A DNA stretch of 64,000 nucleotides from Collimonas sp. PA-H2 (GTDB lineage Bacteria > Pseudomonadota > Gammaproteobacteria > Burkholderiales > Burkholderiaceae_D), in the NCBI RefSeq assembly GCF_002564105.1, contig NZ_PDBX01000001.1, positions 3,348,001 through 3,412,000 on the forward strand. Direction: 5' to 3'. Under the pieces are notes generated by a model. That model saw only the letters and a list, made by a program, of their open reading frames with translations. It was not told the origin of the DNA and searched no databases. Shown one piece after another: positions 48,576 to 58,264 of this stretch (position 1 is its first letter; each line of letters starts with the position of its first letter). The position numbers were made by a program, and so were the translations under genes.

Positions 48576-49523
48576 TCAGCCCTCCGCTGCTTGCCACAGC
48601 AAGGGATTGCCCTGACGCCGTGCATAAACGGTTTCACCCATCAGCAGATCCAGCGTCAGGCTCGCCAGGTCGTCCGCCAAGGGTTCTACGTAAGGATCTT
48701 TTTCCTGGTAAAAAATCTTCAGCCAGCTATGGCATTCATCGCAGGTCTCAGCCTTGATGGCGGCCGCGCCGGCAGCCTGCTCGTCTTCTATGGATTGATA
48801 GGCGATTCCTTTGGTGGAGTCGCAGTACGCGCACTTGATGCGCACCATATGCCATTCGGCGGCGCACATTCCGCATTGCAGGTAACGATGGCCCTGCGAT
48901 TGGCCATCCATCCGCACCACGCTGGCAACCGGCATGGAACCGCAGCATGGACACAGGCCTGGGGTGTCGAGCAAGGGTACGTCGTGGACATCAAAACGTG
49001 TCACCAGATCGCTGCAGATCACCTGCAGGGCAGCGGCATAGAACGGGGCGCTGGCCGGATCGACGATTTCATTATTTCGCCGCAAGATGGCTTCGGCCTG
49101 GCTGTCGCGCTGGTTGGCGCCGGTTTGCCGGATGCGCTCTATCAGTTGTATCAGCGCCGGCGGCAAGCCGCTGGCTTTTGTCAGCTGCTCTAGCAGCTGA
49201 TCCAGCACTGTCTGCCAATGCGGGCTGCGCACCTGGTCTGTCGCCAGGATCAGCGGCAGCAGATGCGTCTGGGCCAGGTTGTTGCGCGCCTGGTCACGGG
49301 CATGGCTGTCCGTTTCGCCGCTCAAGCCGTTCAATGCCTGCTGTTGGGCCTGCGCCAGCGACGCCATCAGGTTCAGGTAGTCGCCGATAGGATTGCCCGC
49401 CGCCAGCTGTTTCAGGCGCCGCGCGCGGTCGCCGAAAATACTGGCGCGCTGCGGCAGCCGGACGCGTGGAATCGCGTTGTGATCCAGCGCTTCGATTTCG
49501 CCTGGTTCAAGGATACGTTGCAA
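48576..49523 (-). CDS. fdhE: Formate dehydrogenase accessory protein FdhE
   Basis: This cytoplasmic maturation factor is needed for active, exported Sec-containing formate dehydrogenases. It has 315 residues. The C-terminal half carries four metal-binding cysteine pairs: CPCCG, CGMC, CAYC and CDEC. I chose the TTG at 49523 because AAGGAA lies 5 bases upstream and the conserved sequence (QRILEPGEIEALD) starts there. The open frame continues to an ATG at 49613, but those 30 residues are basic and unconserved. selA follows without a gap. Confidence 0.92.
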   Translation of the reverse strand: MQRILEPGEIEALDHNAIPRVRLPQRASIFGDRARRLKQLAAGNPIGDYLNLMASLAQAQQQALNGLSGETDSHARDQARNNLAQTHLLPLILATDQVRSPHWQTVLDQLLEQLTKASGLPPALIQLIERIRQTGANQRDSQAEAILRRNNEIVDPASAPFYAAALQVICSDLVTRFDVHDVPLLDTPGLCPCCGSMPVASVVRMDGQSQGHRYLQCGMCAAEWHMVRIKCAYCDSTKGIAYQSIEDEQAAGAAAIKAETCDECHSWLKIFYQEKDPYVEPLADDLASLTLDLLMGETVYARRQGNPLLWQAAEG

Positions 49524-49661
49524 GGTAGTTCCTTTTTTCGCAGCAATCGGCAACCGCGGAAATCGCGGAAAAGCATGCCGCTGTTTATTTTCGTGAATTA
49601 CCTTTTGATGCACAAGTTGCCAATGTAGCTTAATTAACCTGCAAGAGTCGCATGGTTTATT

Positions 49662-50303
49662 TTACTCCCCAGTCATTTTTCTGTACCAGTCCGCATGGTG
49701 CTTGCGCGCCCAGGCTCGGGTGACCGTGCCGCGCGTCATGGCGCCGACTGTCCCTTTGACCCAGATGGCGGCATAAATATGCACCACGATGCCGGCGATC
49801 AGGACAAAGCCGCATAGCGCATGCAGCAGCACGGCAAGCCGGATCACAAAGACCGGGAACAGCCAGGAGAACCAGGCGCGCCAGATAACGATGCCCGACA
49901 GCAGCAAGCCAGCCATGCAAGCGATCATTACCCAGAACAATAATTTCTGTCCGCCGTTGTAGCGTCCCACCGGCGGCAGGTTTTCTTCGCGGTTGTTGAT
50001 GACGTCGCCGACGTTTTCCAGCCAGGCGATGTCATTTTTCTCAATCAGGTTGTGGCGCCAGAAACGCAGCGCCAGCAGCACAAAGCAGACAAACATCAGC
50101 AGCCCGATGAAAGGATGCAGGATGCGGGTCCAGGGGCCGCCGCCCAGCACGAAACTGAGCCAGAACATCGCCGGGTGGAACAAGGCCAGGCCCGACAGCG
50201 CCAGCACCACGAAGGTGATGGCGACCAGCCAGTGATTGATGCGTTCGCCGGCGTTGTAACGGACGATCTTGTCTTTGTCTACATCTCGCTGGTGCATGTT
50301 CAT
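49662..50303 (-). CDS. fdoI: Formate dehydrogenase cytochrome b556 (gamma) subunit
   Basis: This integral membrane subunit carries haem b and passes electrons from the beta subunit to quinone. It has 213 residues and four membrane helices. It starts [28 protein letters not shown], with histidines in helix 1 and later helices (for example [10 protein letters not shown] and [22 protein letters not shown]) as haem ligands. Its ATG overlaps the fdoH stop (ATGA). About 138 bases without a gene separate it from fdhE. Confidence 0.95.
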   Translation of the reverse strand: MNMHQRDVDKDKIVRYNAGERINHWLVAITFVVLALSGLALFHPAMFWLSFVLGGGPWTRILHPFIGLLMFVCFVLLALRFWRHNLIEKNDIAWLENVGDVINNREENLPPVGRYNGGQKLLFWVMIACMAGLLLSGIVIWRAWFSWLFPVFVIRLAVLLHALCGFVLIAGIVVHIYAAIWVKGTVGAMTRGTVTRAWARKHHADWYRKMTGE

Positions 50304-51274
50304 GGTGGCAGATCCTGTGCGTTGATGTTGGGATCGTTCGCATTGTTCTCGGGCGCGGTCAGCAGAGCGGCGCGCTTGGAGGCGCCGGATTCTTCCTCTT
50401 CTGCGGCCTTGTCCTCATCCGTGACTTCGTTCGGGCCGACCTTGATGTAATGGAAGAAGCCGGCCAGCGCGGTCAGTGCGATACCCGCCAGCGCCAATGG
50501 CTTGGCGACGCCTTTCCACAGCGAGACCAGCGGACTGATGCGCGGATTGTCCGGCAAGCCGTGATACAGCGACGGCTTGTCGGCATGGTGCAGCACATAC
50601 ATCACATGGGTGCCGCCCACGCCCGGCGGATCGTACAAGCCGGCTTGCGCAAAGCCGCGTTCCTTGAGGTCGACGATGCGTTCCGCTGCGTGCTCCTTCA
50701 TGTCTTCCTTGGTGCCGAAGACGATGGCGCCGGTCGGGCAGGTCTTGACGCAGGCCGGTTCCTGGCCGACGGCGACCCGGTCCGAGCACAGCGTGCACTT
50801 GTAGGCCTTGTTGTCTTTCTTCGAAATGCGCGGCACATCGAACGGACAACCGGTCACGCAGTAGCCGCAGCCGATGCAGTTTTCTTCATGAAAATCGACG
50901 ATGCCATTGTTGTACTGGACAATCGCGCCGGGTGACGGACAAGCCTTGAGGCAGCCCGGATCTTCGCAGTGCATGCAGCCATCCTTGCGGATCAGCCATT
51001 CCAGGTTGCCGTCAGGATTTTCGTACTCCGAAAAGCGCATGACGGTCCACGAGTGTTCCGTCATGTCGGGCGGATTGTCGAGCACGCCGACATTGACGCC
51101 GACCTCGTCGCGCAGGTCGTTCCATTCCATGCAGGCGGTCTGGCAGGCTTTGCAGCCTATGCATTTGGTGACGTCGATCAGCTTGGCGACAGTGCCGGTC
51201 ACCGGCTCGCGCACGCTGGGCGGCGGCGTGGTGGTGGCGGAGACGCGTTTGATATCTAGAGATTGCAGGGCCAT
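50300..51274 (-). CDS. fdoH: Formate dehydrogenase iron-sulphur (beta) subunit
   Basis: This is the electron-transfer subunit with four [4Fe-4S] clusters. It has 324 residues. The cysteine sets are [37 protein letters not shown] and CTLCSDRV...CVKTCPTG. A single C-terminal membrane helix (about 246-266, [19 protein letters not shown]) anchors it. The tail after the helix is acidic and ends with an unusual Asn/Asp-rich stretch. It starts 8 bases after the fdoG stop codon. Confidence 0.96.
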   Translation of the reverse strand: MALQSLDIKRVSATTTPPPSVREPVTGTVAKLIDVTKCIGCKACQTACMEWNDLRDEVGVNVGVLDNPPDMTEHSWTVMRFSEYENPDGNLEWLIRKDGCMHCEDPGCLKACPSPGAIVQYNNGIVDFHEENCIGCGYCVTGCPFDVPRISKKDNKAYKCTLCSDRVAVGQEPACVKTCPTGAIVFGTKEDMKEHAAERIVDLKERGFAQAGLYDPPGVGGTHVMYVLHHADKPSLYHGLPDNPRISPLVSLWKGVAKPLALAGIALTALAGFFHYIKVGPNEVTDEDKAAEEEESGASKRAALLTAPENNANDPNINAQDLPP

Positions 51275-51282
51275 GGTTTCTC

Positions 51283-54200
51283 CTATGCCTTCTCAACCTT
51301 GACCAGGAACGACTTGAATTCCGGCGTTTGTGAATTGCCATCTCCCACACCCGGTGTCAGCGTGTTGGCGAGATAGCCCGGCTTGGTCAAGCCCTTGAAA
51401 CCCCAGTGGATCGGGATGCCGACGTGATGCACAGGTTTGCCTTCAATCGTCATTTTCTTGATGCGCTTGGTCACCACGGCGACGGCGACAATATGGCCGC
51501 GCTTGGAGCTGACCTTGACCCGCTCGCCAGCCACCACGCCGACTTCCTTCGCCAGGTCCTCGCCGATTTCAACAAATTGCTCTGGCTGGATGATGGCGTT
51601 GAGGCGGGCGTGCTTGGTCCAGTAATGGAAATGCTCGGTGAGCCGGTAAGTGGTGCCAACGTGCGGGAAGGCGTCAGCCTTGCCGAACATGGCGCGATCA
51701 TCCGGGAACACGCGCGCACCAGGATTGCTGGTGGCTGCCGGGTTCTTCGGAAACAGCGGGTTATAGCCGACCGGCGTTTCAAACGGCTCGTAGTGCACCG
51801 GGAACGGCCCTTCGGCCATGCCGGCCTTGGCAAAGAAACGCGCCACGCCTTCCGGGTTCATGATGAACGGGCCCATGCCGCCGGCCGGGGCTTCATCCAC
51901 TTTGAAATCGGGGATGTCGACGCCACCCCATTTCTGGCCGTTCCAGCCGATCAGCTTGCGCCTGGCATCGAACGGCTTGCCGTTGAGATCGCATGAGGCG
52001 CGGTTGTACAGAATCCGCCGATTGGCCGGCCATGCCCACGACCAGTTGAGCGTTTGGCCAATGCCGGTCGGATCCGAGTTGTCGCGGCGCGCCATCTGGT
52101 TGCCGGCTTCGGTCCAGCAGCCGGCGAAGATCCAGCAGCCACAGGCAGTGCTGCCGTCGTCGCGCAGTTCGGCAAAGCCGGCCACCTGTTCGTTTTTCTT
52201 GCGCACGATCTTGCTTGCATCCTTGGGGTCGGCCAGGTCGCTCAGTGCGCGGCCATTGTATTCCTTGGCCAGCTCTTCCGCGGTCGGATTTTCCGGATTG
52301 GCATAGGGCCAGGAAAGCTTGACGATGGGATCGGGATACTTGCCGCCATCCTTCGCATACATCTTGCGCATCTTCAGGAACAGGGTCGACATGATTTCCA
52401 GGTCGCTGCGCGCTTCGCCCGGAGGCTCCGCGCCTTTCCAGTGCCATTGCAGCCAGCGGCCGGAATTCACCAGGGAACCTTCTTCCTCGGCGAAGCAGGT
52501 GGTCGGCAGGCGGAACACTTCGGTCTGTATCTGGCTGGAGTCGACGTCGTTGAATTCGCCATAGTTTTTCCAGAATTCGGACGTCTCGGTGGCCAGCGGA
52601 TCCATCACCACCAGGAATTTCAGCTTGGCCAGGCTGGCGCCGATCTTGCCCTTGTCCGGGGCTGCCGCCAGCGGGTTGAAACCCTGTGCGATATAGCCGT
52701 TGACCTTTCCTTGCTTCATCAGCTCGAACACTTGCAGCATGTCGTAGGGCTTGTCCAGCTTGGGCAGGTAGTCGTAGGCCCAGTTGTTGTCCGCGGTGGC
52801 GGCATCGCCCCACCAGGATTTCATCAGGCTGACGTGGAATTTGCCGTAGTTCTGCCAGTAACTCAGCTGGTTGGGACGCAGCGGCTTGCTGGCGCGGGCG
52901 GCGATGTACTTGCCGAAATCCTGCTCGGTTTCCGACGGCAAGGTCATATAACCCGGCAGCAGATTGGTCATCAGTCCCAGGTCGGTCAGCCCCTGGATAT
53001 TCGAGTGGCCGCGCAGGGCGTTCATGCCGCCGCCGGCGATGCCGATATTGCCAAGCAGCAGCTGCACCATGGCGCCGGTGCGGATGATCTGCGAGCCGAT
53101 CGAGTGCTGGGTCCAGCCAAGCGCGTACAAGATGGTGCCGGCACGCGTCGGCGAGGCGGTGGAGGCCAGCATCTCGCACACTTTCAGAAATTTATCCTTG
53201 GGCGTGCCGCATACGCTTTCCACCATTTCCGGCGTATAGCGCTCGTAGTGATGTTTCATCAGGTTGAACACGCAGCGCGGATGCGCCAGGGTCGGATCGG
53301 TCTTGACGAAACCATCCTCGCCCAGTTCGTAATCCCAGGTAGTCTTGCTGTAGTTGTGCTTGTCCGCGTTGTAGCCCGAGAAAATCCCGTCGTCAAAGGT
53401 AAAGTCTTCGCGCACGATGAAGCTGAAGTCAGTGTAGTTCTTGACGTATTCGTGCTGGATCTGGTCTTTCTCCAACAGGTAGCGGATGACGCCGCCGAGG
53501 AAAATGATGTCGGTGCCGGTGCGGATGGGCGCATAGAAATCGGCGACCGAGGCCGAGCGCGTAAAGCGCGGATCGACCACGATCAGCTTCGCCTTGTTAT
53601 GCGCCTTGGCTTCGGTCACCCATTTGAAACCGCATGGATGGGCCTCGGCCGCATTGCCGCCCATGATCAGTATTACATCCGCATTCTTGATGTCGACCCA
53701 ATGATTCGTCATCGCTCCACGGCCAAACGTCGGGGCAAGACCTGCCACCGTCGGACCGTGTCAGACACGCGCCTGGTTGTCGAACGCCAGCAGCCCGAGG
53801 CTGCGCATGGTTTTGTGGGTCAGGTAGCCGACTTCATTGCTGCTGGCGGACGCTGCCAGCATGCCTGTGGTCAGCCAGCGGTTGACAGTCAGGCCTTCCG
53901 GCGTCTTTTCCACGAAATTGGCGTCGCGGTCCTGTTTCATCAGGGTGGCGATGCGGCTCAGCGCGTCGTCCCACGACATGCGTTTCCATTCCTTCGAGCC
54001 GGGCGCCCGGTATTCGGGGAACTGCAAACGGCTCGGACTATGCACGAAATCCAGCAACGACGCGCCTTTGGGGCAAAGCGTGCCGCGGTTGACCGGATGG
54101 TCCGGATCGCCTTCGATATGGAAGATGCTGGCCTTGGCATTCTTGGCGCCGTCGCCGAGGCTGTACATCAGGATTCCGCAACTGACAGAGCAGTAGGGGC

Positions 54201-54351
54201 AGGTGTTGCGGGTTTCGACACTGCGCGTCAGCTTATAGCTGCGGACTTCGGCCAGCGCGGGCGCCGGTGAAAATCCCATGAGCGCCAGGCTCGAGCCTGC
54301 CAGGGTAGCGCCAGTCGTTTTAAGGAACTGACGCCGCGACATGTGAACCAT
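51283..54351 (-). CDS. fdoG: Formate dehydrogenase alpha subunit, selenocysteine-containing (Sec197)
   Basis: This is the catalytic molybdopterin subunit of a respiratory, FdnG/FdoG-type formate dehydrogenase that oxidises formate to CO2 on the periplasmic side. It reads as 1022 residues if the in-frame TGA at 53761-53763 is decoded as selenocysteine (residue 197, in NQARV-U-HGPTV). A Tat signal starts the protein (SRRQFLK, residues 5-11). The [4Fe-4S] cysteines are C51, C54, C58 and C93. Sequence on both sides of the TGA matches the family without a gap, so it is not a frameshift. A SECIS-like hairpin follows the TGA. GAGAGG precedes the ATG; an ATG three codons later is an alternative. It ends with TAG. 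Confidence 0.97.
53734..53763 (-). promoter_or_regulatory. Bacterial SECIS element with Sec UGA codon in fdoG
   Basis: The UGA (53763-53761) is followed 14 bases later by the stem-loop GGCA-GGTCT-TGCC (53746-53734). The GGTCT apical loop resembles the SelB-recognised loop of E. coli fdhF and fdnG mRNA, at similar spacing. Outer bases can extend the stem only imperfectly. Confidence 0.85.
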
Positions 54352-54404
54352 GGGTAGACCTCTCTTTGTGCAGTAATGCCACAGCGTTCGGAATATGCTG
54401 TTTT

Positions 54405-54431
54405 ATTATAGGATGGATTATTGTTTGCCAA
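54405..54431 (-). promoter_or_regulatory. Putative promoter of the fdo-sel operon
   Basis: On the minus strand a perfect TATAAT (54410-54405) lies about 54 bases upstream of the fdoG start. TTGGCA (54431-54426) sits 15 bases before it, a short spacing, so the -35 assignment is weak. No NarL-type site was convincingly seen. Confidence 0.4.
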
Positions 54432-54553
54432 CAGAGGGAAGTTTATTCGTCCTGCTGGCATGGAAAATCGTCCGGCGCCATTTTGGCGGGATCCTAGGCA
54501 TATTGTTTAATTGATAATTATAGTGCCATTTTAGAAACCCTGTCTGGGAGAAG

Positions 54554-55354
54554 CTATTTCCGAACTACTGCCACCAGATTTAAAGATGGCTGCACATTTG
54601 TCGCAATTGTTATGTGGGATTCATCAAAATTGAATTGTTGCGGCGGGCCAGACGACGCGCGTTTACTTTTTAATGCATGAAGCGCATTCAATAGTTTCAC
54701 CCTCAAGAACCTTGGTATAAAAGGCAGTGTGAAGGGGAGCGTTATCCATTTCACTTTTGTGCAGCGCCGCAGTTCTACGCCAATCACCTCCTGGCGGCCG
54801 CTCATATGTTGTATCTGGACGTCCGGAAAAATTCTACTCAAAGTTCTTCGGAGCGAATTCGTACTGTATTCACGGATGTGCCAGCGATTCCAGGGAGACT
54901 GGAAGGGCAGTAAGCGGTTGCTGCGATCCGGAGTTGCCAGCAGCAGATGTCCGCCAGGTGCCAGGACGCGGCGAATCTCCGATAGATAATGCGTGGTTTC
55001 TTGAATGTGCTCAAAAACCTGAAACGAAAGTACCGTGTCAAATGACTGATCCGGAAACGGCAGGCGGCCATCTGGTGCGCAGCGGTGGAAGCCAAGGTTA
55101 TCCGCTGCATAATGTTCTATGGCGTACGCAATGGCGTCGTCCGCTACATCGACAGCATCTACATGAGCAGCAGTTTTTGAGATGCGTGCGGAGCCATAAC
55201 CGCTGCCGCAGCCATAATCGAGAACACGTTTTCCCCTTGTGAACTGTTCGGCAAAATTGTAAGTGGCGATATGCATTACATAGATGACATAGTCTTCGAG
55301 CGAAGAGTGGTAATGCTCAACGATCATTCTTTCGCCGGTAGGTTCGAGATTCAT
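54554..55354 (-). CDS. Class I SAM-dependent methyltransferase
   Basis: This 266-residue protein is last in a tight seven-gene minus-strand run. The SAM site is VLDYGCGSGYGSARIS (about 41-56), followed by VDAVDVAD and DTVLSFQVFEHI, a methyltransferase type 11 pattern. The N-terminal EPTGERMI motif is often seen in methyltransferases within polysaccharide clusters. The substrate is unknown, probably a sugar or lipid-linked glycan. About 200 bases separate it from fdoG downstream. Confidence 0.82.
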   Translation of the reverse strand: MNLEPTGERMIVEHYHSSLEDYVIYVMHIATYNFAEQFTRGKRVLDYGCGSGYGSARISKTAAHVDAVDVADDAIAYAIEHYAADNLGFHRCAPDGRLPFPDQSFDTVLSFQVFEHIQETTHYLSEIRRVLAPGGHLLLATPDRSNRLLPFQSPWNRWHIREYSTNSLRRTLSRIFPDVQIQHMSGRQEVIGVELRRCTKVKWITLPFTLPFIPRFLRVKLLNALHALKSKRASSGPPQQFNFDESHITIATNVQPSLNLVAVVRK

Positions 55355-55375
55355 GGAGTGGGATGCAGATAGTGA

Positions 55376-56326
55376 TTAAGAAGAATATGCTGTGCGCCGT
55401 GAAAAAATAAGCGCGGCATAGGCAACCAGGAAGCAGAAGCTATCACCCAATATGGTCGCCAGCCTGAAGGCGACGATGATGAGAAGAGCGCTTGATCCTG
55501 GGTAGCTGGCGCTGAGCATGCCAAGCATGATCACTTCACGAACACCTAAGCCCGCGGGCGCGCCCGGTGTAAAAAAACCGGCGACCCAAGCCAGGGAAAA
55601 ACTGGCTAGCAGCAGCATGAAATCATGTTTTGCTTCTGGCAGTAAAACCATCGCTATCAGGAAAATCCCAATGCCAATCGTGACGTAGTTCAAACAGTAG
55701 GCCACCAGAGCTTTCAGCAGCGTAATCGAATGGGGCAGCAGTCCCGCCAGCGATGAACTATCGTAAGCAGGAGCAAACCGTCTGAGCAAGCGCGGTGCCA
55801 GCGGACGATAAAGCAATAGCACAATGATTAACAGCCCGGCCAGCACCGGAATGAAAATGGTCTGGTGTGCAGACGTAAAGCTGGCAAGACCAGCTTGTGA
55901 GAAAAAAGCGCCAGCCGTCCCAATCATTAAAGCCGCTAGCAAGGCAAGCAAGGTTTCAGAGAATACGGTCAACAAAAATGGCTGAATGGAGATGCCACGC
56001 GTCATCGACATTGCAGCGCGGCCAATATGCTGTCCGACGTTTCCCGGCAGATATTTCGCCATCTGAGTGACGCCCATGATCATCGATAGCTCGTGCCACG
56101 AATGAGGGCAGCCGATATCGGCAAGCATGCTTTTCCAAGCCCAGGCGCTCACCGGAATAATGGTTGCGTAGAGCAGCGCCGCCATGAGGATGGCTGCTAG
56201 CGCCGGACCGGTAAGATAATGCGTTATATCTGCAATGGTCAAGGTCTTGACAGCATATCCCATGAAAGCAATCATGGCGGCCAGGCCAATCATCAAGCCT
56301 AACAGGCGGTAGATTCGTTTTAGCAT
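55376..56326 (-). CDS. Integral membrane protein, lysylphosphatidylglycerol synthase TM-like
   Basis: This 316-residue protein has about eight membrane helices. It carries the UPF0104/AglD family signature GFFTPGAPAGLGVREVIML (near residues 252-270) and an earlier KYLPGNVGQHIGRAAM motif. It lacks the soluble LPG-synthase domain. Family members are often found with glycosyltransferases and are suspected of moving or handling lipid-linked sugars, but the function is not established. The start overlaps the end of the next upstream gene by 7 bases. Confidence 0.8.
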   Translation of the reverse strand: MLKRIYRLLGLMIGLAAMIAFMGYAVKTLTIADITHYLTGPALAAILMAALLYATIIPVSAWAWKSMLADIGCPHSWHELSMIMGVTQMAKYLPGNVGQHIGRAAMSMTRGISIQPFLLTVFSETLLALLAALMIGTAGAFFSQAGLASFTSAHQTIFIPVLAGLLIIVLLLYRPLAPRLLRRFAPAYDSSSLAGLLPHSITLLKALVAYCLNYVTIGIGIFLIAMVLLPEAKHDFMLLLASFSLAWVAGFFTPGAPAGLGVREVIMLGMLSASYPGSSALLIIVAFRLATILGDSFCFLVAYAALIFSRRTAYSS

Positions 56327-57120
56327 CGGCGTCTGGCCTTGACGACATAGCCGCTACCCAGGTCGCTGTTAACGAAAATGCTTTGTATTGCGGAAAATAT
56401 CTGCAGCGCCCACTTTCCCGGCGTTGAGCTTAACAGAGGGTAGAGCGTCATGTGCGGCTTACGGTCGGTGCCGCTCCTGTCATTATTTTGACGACGGTTC
56501 GCGTTGTCGTTCTGGGCATTGTTGTATATGCGACGAGCATAGATAGGTGCGCTGATCCATTCGGTCAGATTCGTCAGTGGAAATCCGTAGCATTCGAATA
56601 TTTCCACCTCCAGTCCGGCATTCTGCAGCACAGCAATCAGCGATTCGCGTTCATAACGCCGAAAATGTCCGGCCCATTTGTCGCCTGCGCGCCATAACTT
56701 CATGTGGGCTGGTACGGACAACAATAGTTGCCCACCCGGCTTGATCCACGATGCCCACTGAGCCAATGCCTGCTGGTCATCCTCGATGTGTTCAAGCACG
56801 TCAAAGGCGCACAGCACATCAAAACAATTTTGCCATTGGGTGCCGGGAAGTGCATGAAGCGGAATGTTCTGGCCAAATTTATCGGCTACCGATTGCGACA
56901 ATATGCGAGCTTCTGCAGAAAGTTCCAGAGCCTCGCACCGGAATCCATTTTTGGATAGCTCAACCAGCAAGGCTGCAGCGCCTGATCCGATCTCCAGCAG
57001 CCGTCCGGATGGTATTTTGTGCATCAACTGCTGGATACGTGCCCGCCGCATCAGGTAACGTGGTGCAGGAACCCAACCCAGTTCCGGAACTGCTGGTCCA
57101 AGCATGGGGTCAATTTTCAT
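56320..57120 (-). CDS. Class I SAM-dependent methyltransferase
   Basis: This 266-residue methyltransferase has LLEIGSGAAALLVEL (about 40-54) as the SAM loop and CAFDVLEHIEDDQQAL as the post-II motif. The protein ends with a mildly hydrophobic region and a basic tail (YVVKARRRC). It is not closely similar to the methyltransferase at 54554, so the pair is not a recent duplication. It overlaps the upstream glycosyltransferase gene by 11 bases and the downstream membrane-protein gene by 7. Confidence 0.82.
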   Translation of the reverse strand: MKIDPMLGPAVPELGWVPAPRYLMRRARIQQLMHKIPSGRLLEIGSGAAALLVELSKNGFRCEALELSAEARILSQSVADKFGQNIPLHALPGTQWQNCFDVLCAFDVLEHIEDDQQALAQWASWIKPGGQLLLSVPAHMKLWRAGDKWAGHFRRYERESLIAVLQNAGLEVEIFECYGFPLTNLTEWISAPIYARRIYNNAQNDNANRRQNNDRSGTDRKPHMTLYPLLSSTPGKWALQIFSAIQSIFVNSDLGSGYVVKARRRC

Positions 57121-58255
57121 TGTTGATCCTGAAATTTTCTTTTGTCAGCAGCCATTTATGGAACTGCGCTCCAACGGCTGCAGCGTCAATCTTGCGAGTG
57201 AGGTTAACGTGGCAATGTGTTGTGCCATCATTTACCGGCATATCTGCATACGATTTCACTACATTTGCTAGCGCGCCAGCATCGCCTGCAGGGATTAGAA
57301 CGGTACATGGAGGACTGTGTTGCAGAAGCTCCCGAATTGCAGGGGAGTCCCGCGTAATCAATGGTTTTTGTGCCGCAATAATCTGATAAACCTTGTTCGG
57401 TATGACATTGGCAGCCTTCTTCGAGTTGCCAAAAATGCCGAGACAGATATCCGCTTGTTGAATCCAAGTGATCAAATCCGGATAATCAACCCATTCAAGC
57501 CAGCGCAGGCGAGGCAAGGGGGTGTTTGCAAGCAGCTCGCGGATACGCGGCGTTTCTTGCCCCTTCCCGATCAATATCCAATCTATTTCTTCGTCACGCA
57601 GCAAGCCGGCGGCTTCTACAATATATCCGATCCCATGTAAGGGAATAAACTGGCCGTAGAACAGTACTTGCAAGGGTTTGCGCGGGCGGGGGAAGGGTGC
57701 AGGGGAAGCTGGAAATTTTTCTGTTTCCACGCCCACCGACACCATGCCGCATTCGCCGCCATGCAAACGAAAGAGTTCTTCCACTCGTCTGGCGTGTGCT
57801 TCTGTATCCATGAAGACACCGTCGGCCGCTCTGACGGCGAGCCATTCCAGCCCCCACAGCAAACGGGCAACTGGATGGCGGACACCGAACAAACGCCGGT
57901 CATCGACGACAGTATCGTAGGCCGAGATAAATACATCCCAAGCTACCGGCGCGCGCCTCAACCAGGCGAAGCAGCGGATGACCAATACATCGAACAAGCC
58001 TGGGTAGCTGACCAGAACAAGAGCATGTGCCGGCAATCGCAGATATCGCCAGACCAGGGATGGATAGCAGGAAAAGAGACGGAACATAAAGGTGAGCTTG
58101 CTGAAGACGCCGCTGATCTGGCTTTTGTCTTCGATACCGTTCCAGATATCTGTATGGCACTCGATCAATTCAAAGCCGTTTTTCCGGATGCCGTCGCGCA
58201 GCAACCTTACCCTTGGTTTGCCAATATCATAAGTACCCCACAGGACGATTTTCAT
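57110..58255 (-). CDS. Family 4 glycosyltransferase
   Basis: This 381-residue GT-B protein has an N-terminal KIVLWGTYDIGKPRVRLLRDGI and a central helix rich in hydrophobic residues that may touch the membrane. The C-terminal donor half contains FYGQFIPLHGIGYIVEAAGLL, LIGKGQETPRIRELL and LGIFGNSKKAANVIPNKVYQIIAAQKPLITRDSPA, the usual E/K-type sugar-nucleotide site. The donor is unknown. It lies between the GT2 gene (9 bases upstream) and a methyltransferase. Confidence 0.82.
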   Translation of the reverse strand: MKIVLWGTYDIGKPRVRLLRDGIRKNGFELIECHTDIWNGIEDKSQISGVFSKLTFMFRLFSCYPSLVWRYLRLPAHALVLVSYPGLFDVLVIRCFAWLRRAPVAWDVFISAYDTVVDDRRLFGVRHPVARLLWGLEWLAVRAADGVFMDTEAHARRVEELFRLHGGECGMVSVGVETEKFPASPAPFPRPRKPLQVLFYGQFIPLHGIGYIVEAAGLLRDEEIDWILIGKGQETPRIRELLANTPLPRLRWLEWVDYPDLITWIQQADICLGIFGNSKKAANVIPNKVYQIIAAQKPLITRDSPAIRELLQHSPPCTVLIPAGDAGALANVVKSYADMPVNDGTTHCHVNLTRKIDAAAVGAQFHKWLLTKENFRINNEN

Positions 58256-58264
58256 ATGGTCTGC

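Noticed and set aside
53761..53763. Premature stop or frameshift in fdoG
   Set aside because: The position matches the Sec codon of FdnG/FdoG, a hairpin follows, and selA, selB and selC are adjacent, so decoding as selenocysteine is far more likely.
52054..54270. 738-codon plus-strand open frame
   Set aside because: It is antisense to fdoG. The minus strand carries clear formate dehydrogenase motifs; the plus frame is a GC-rich shadow with no family resemblance.
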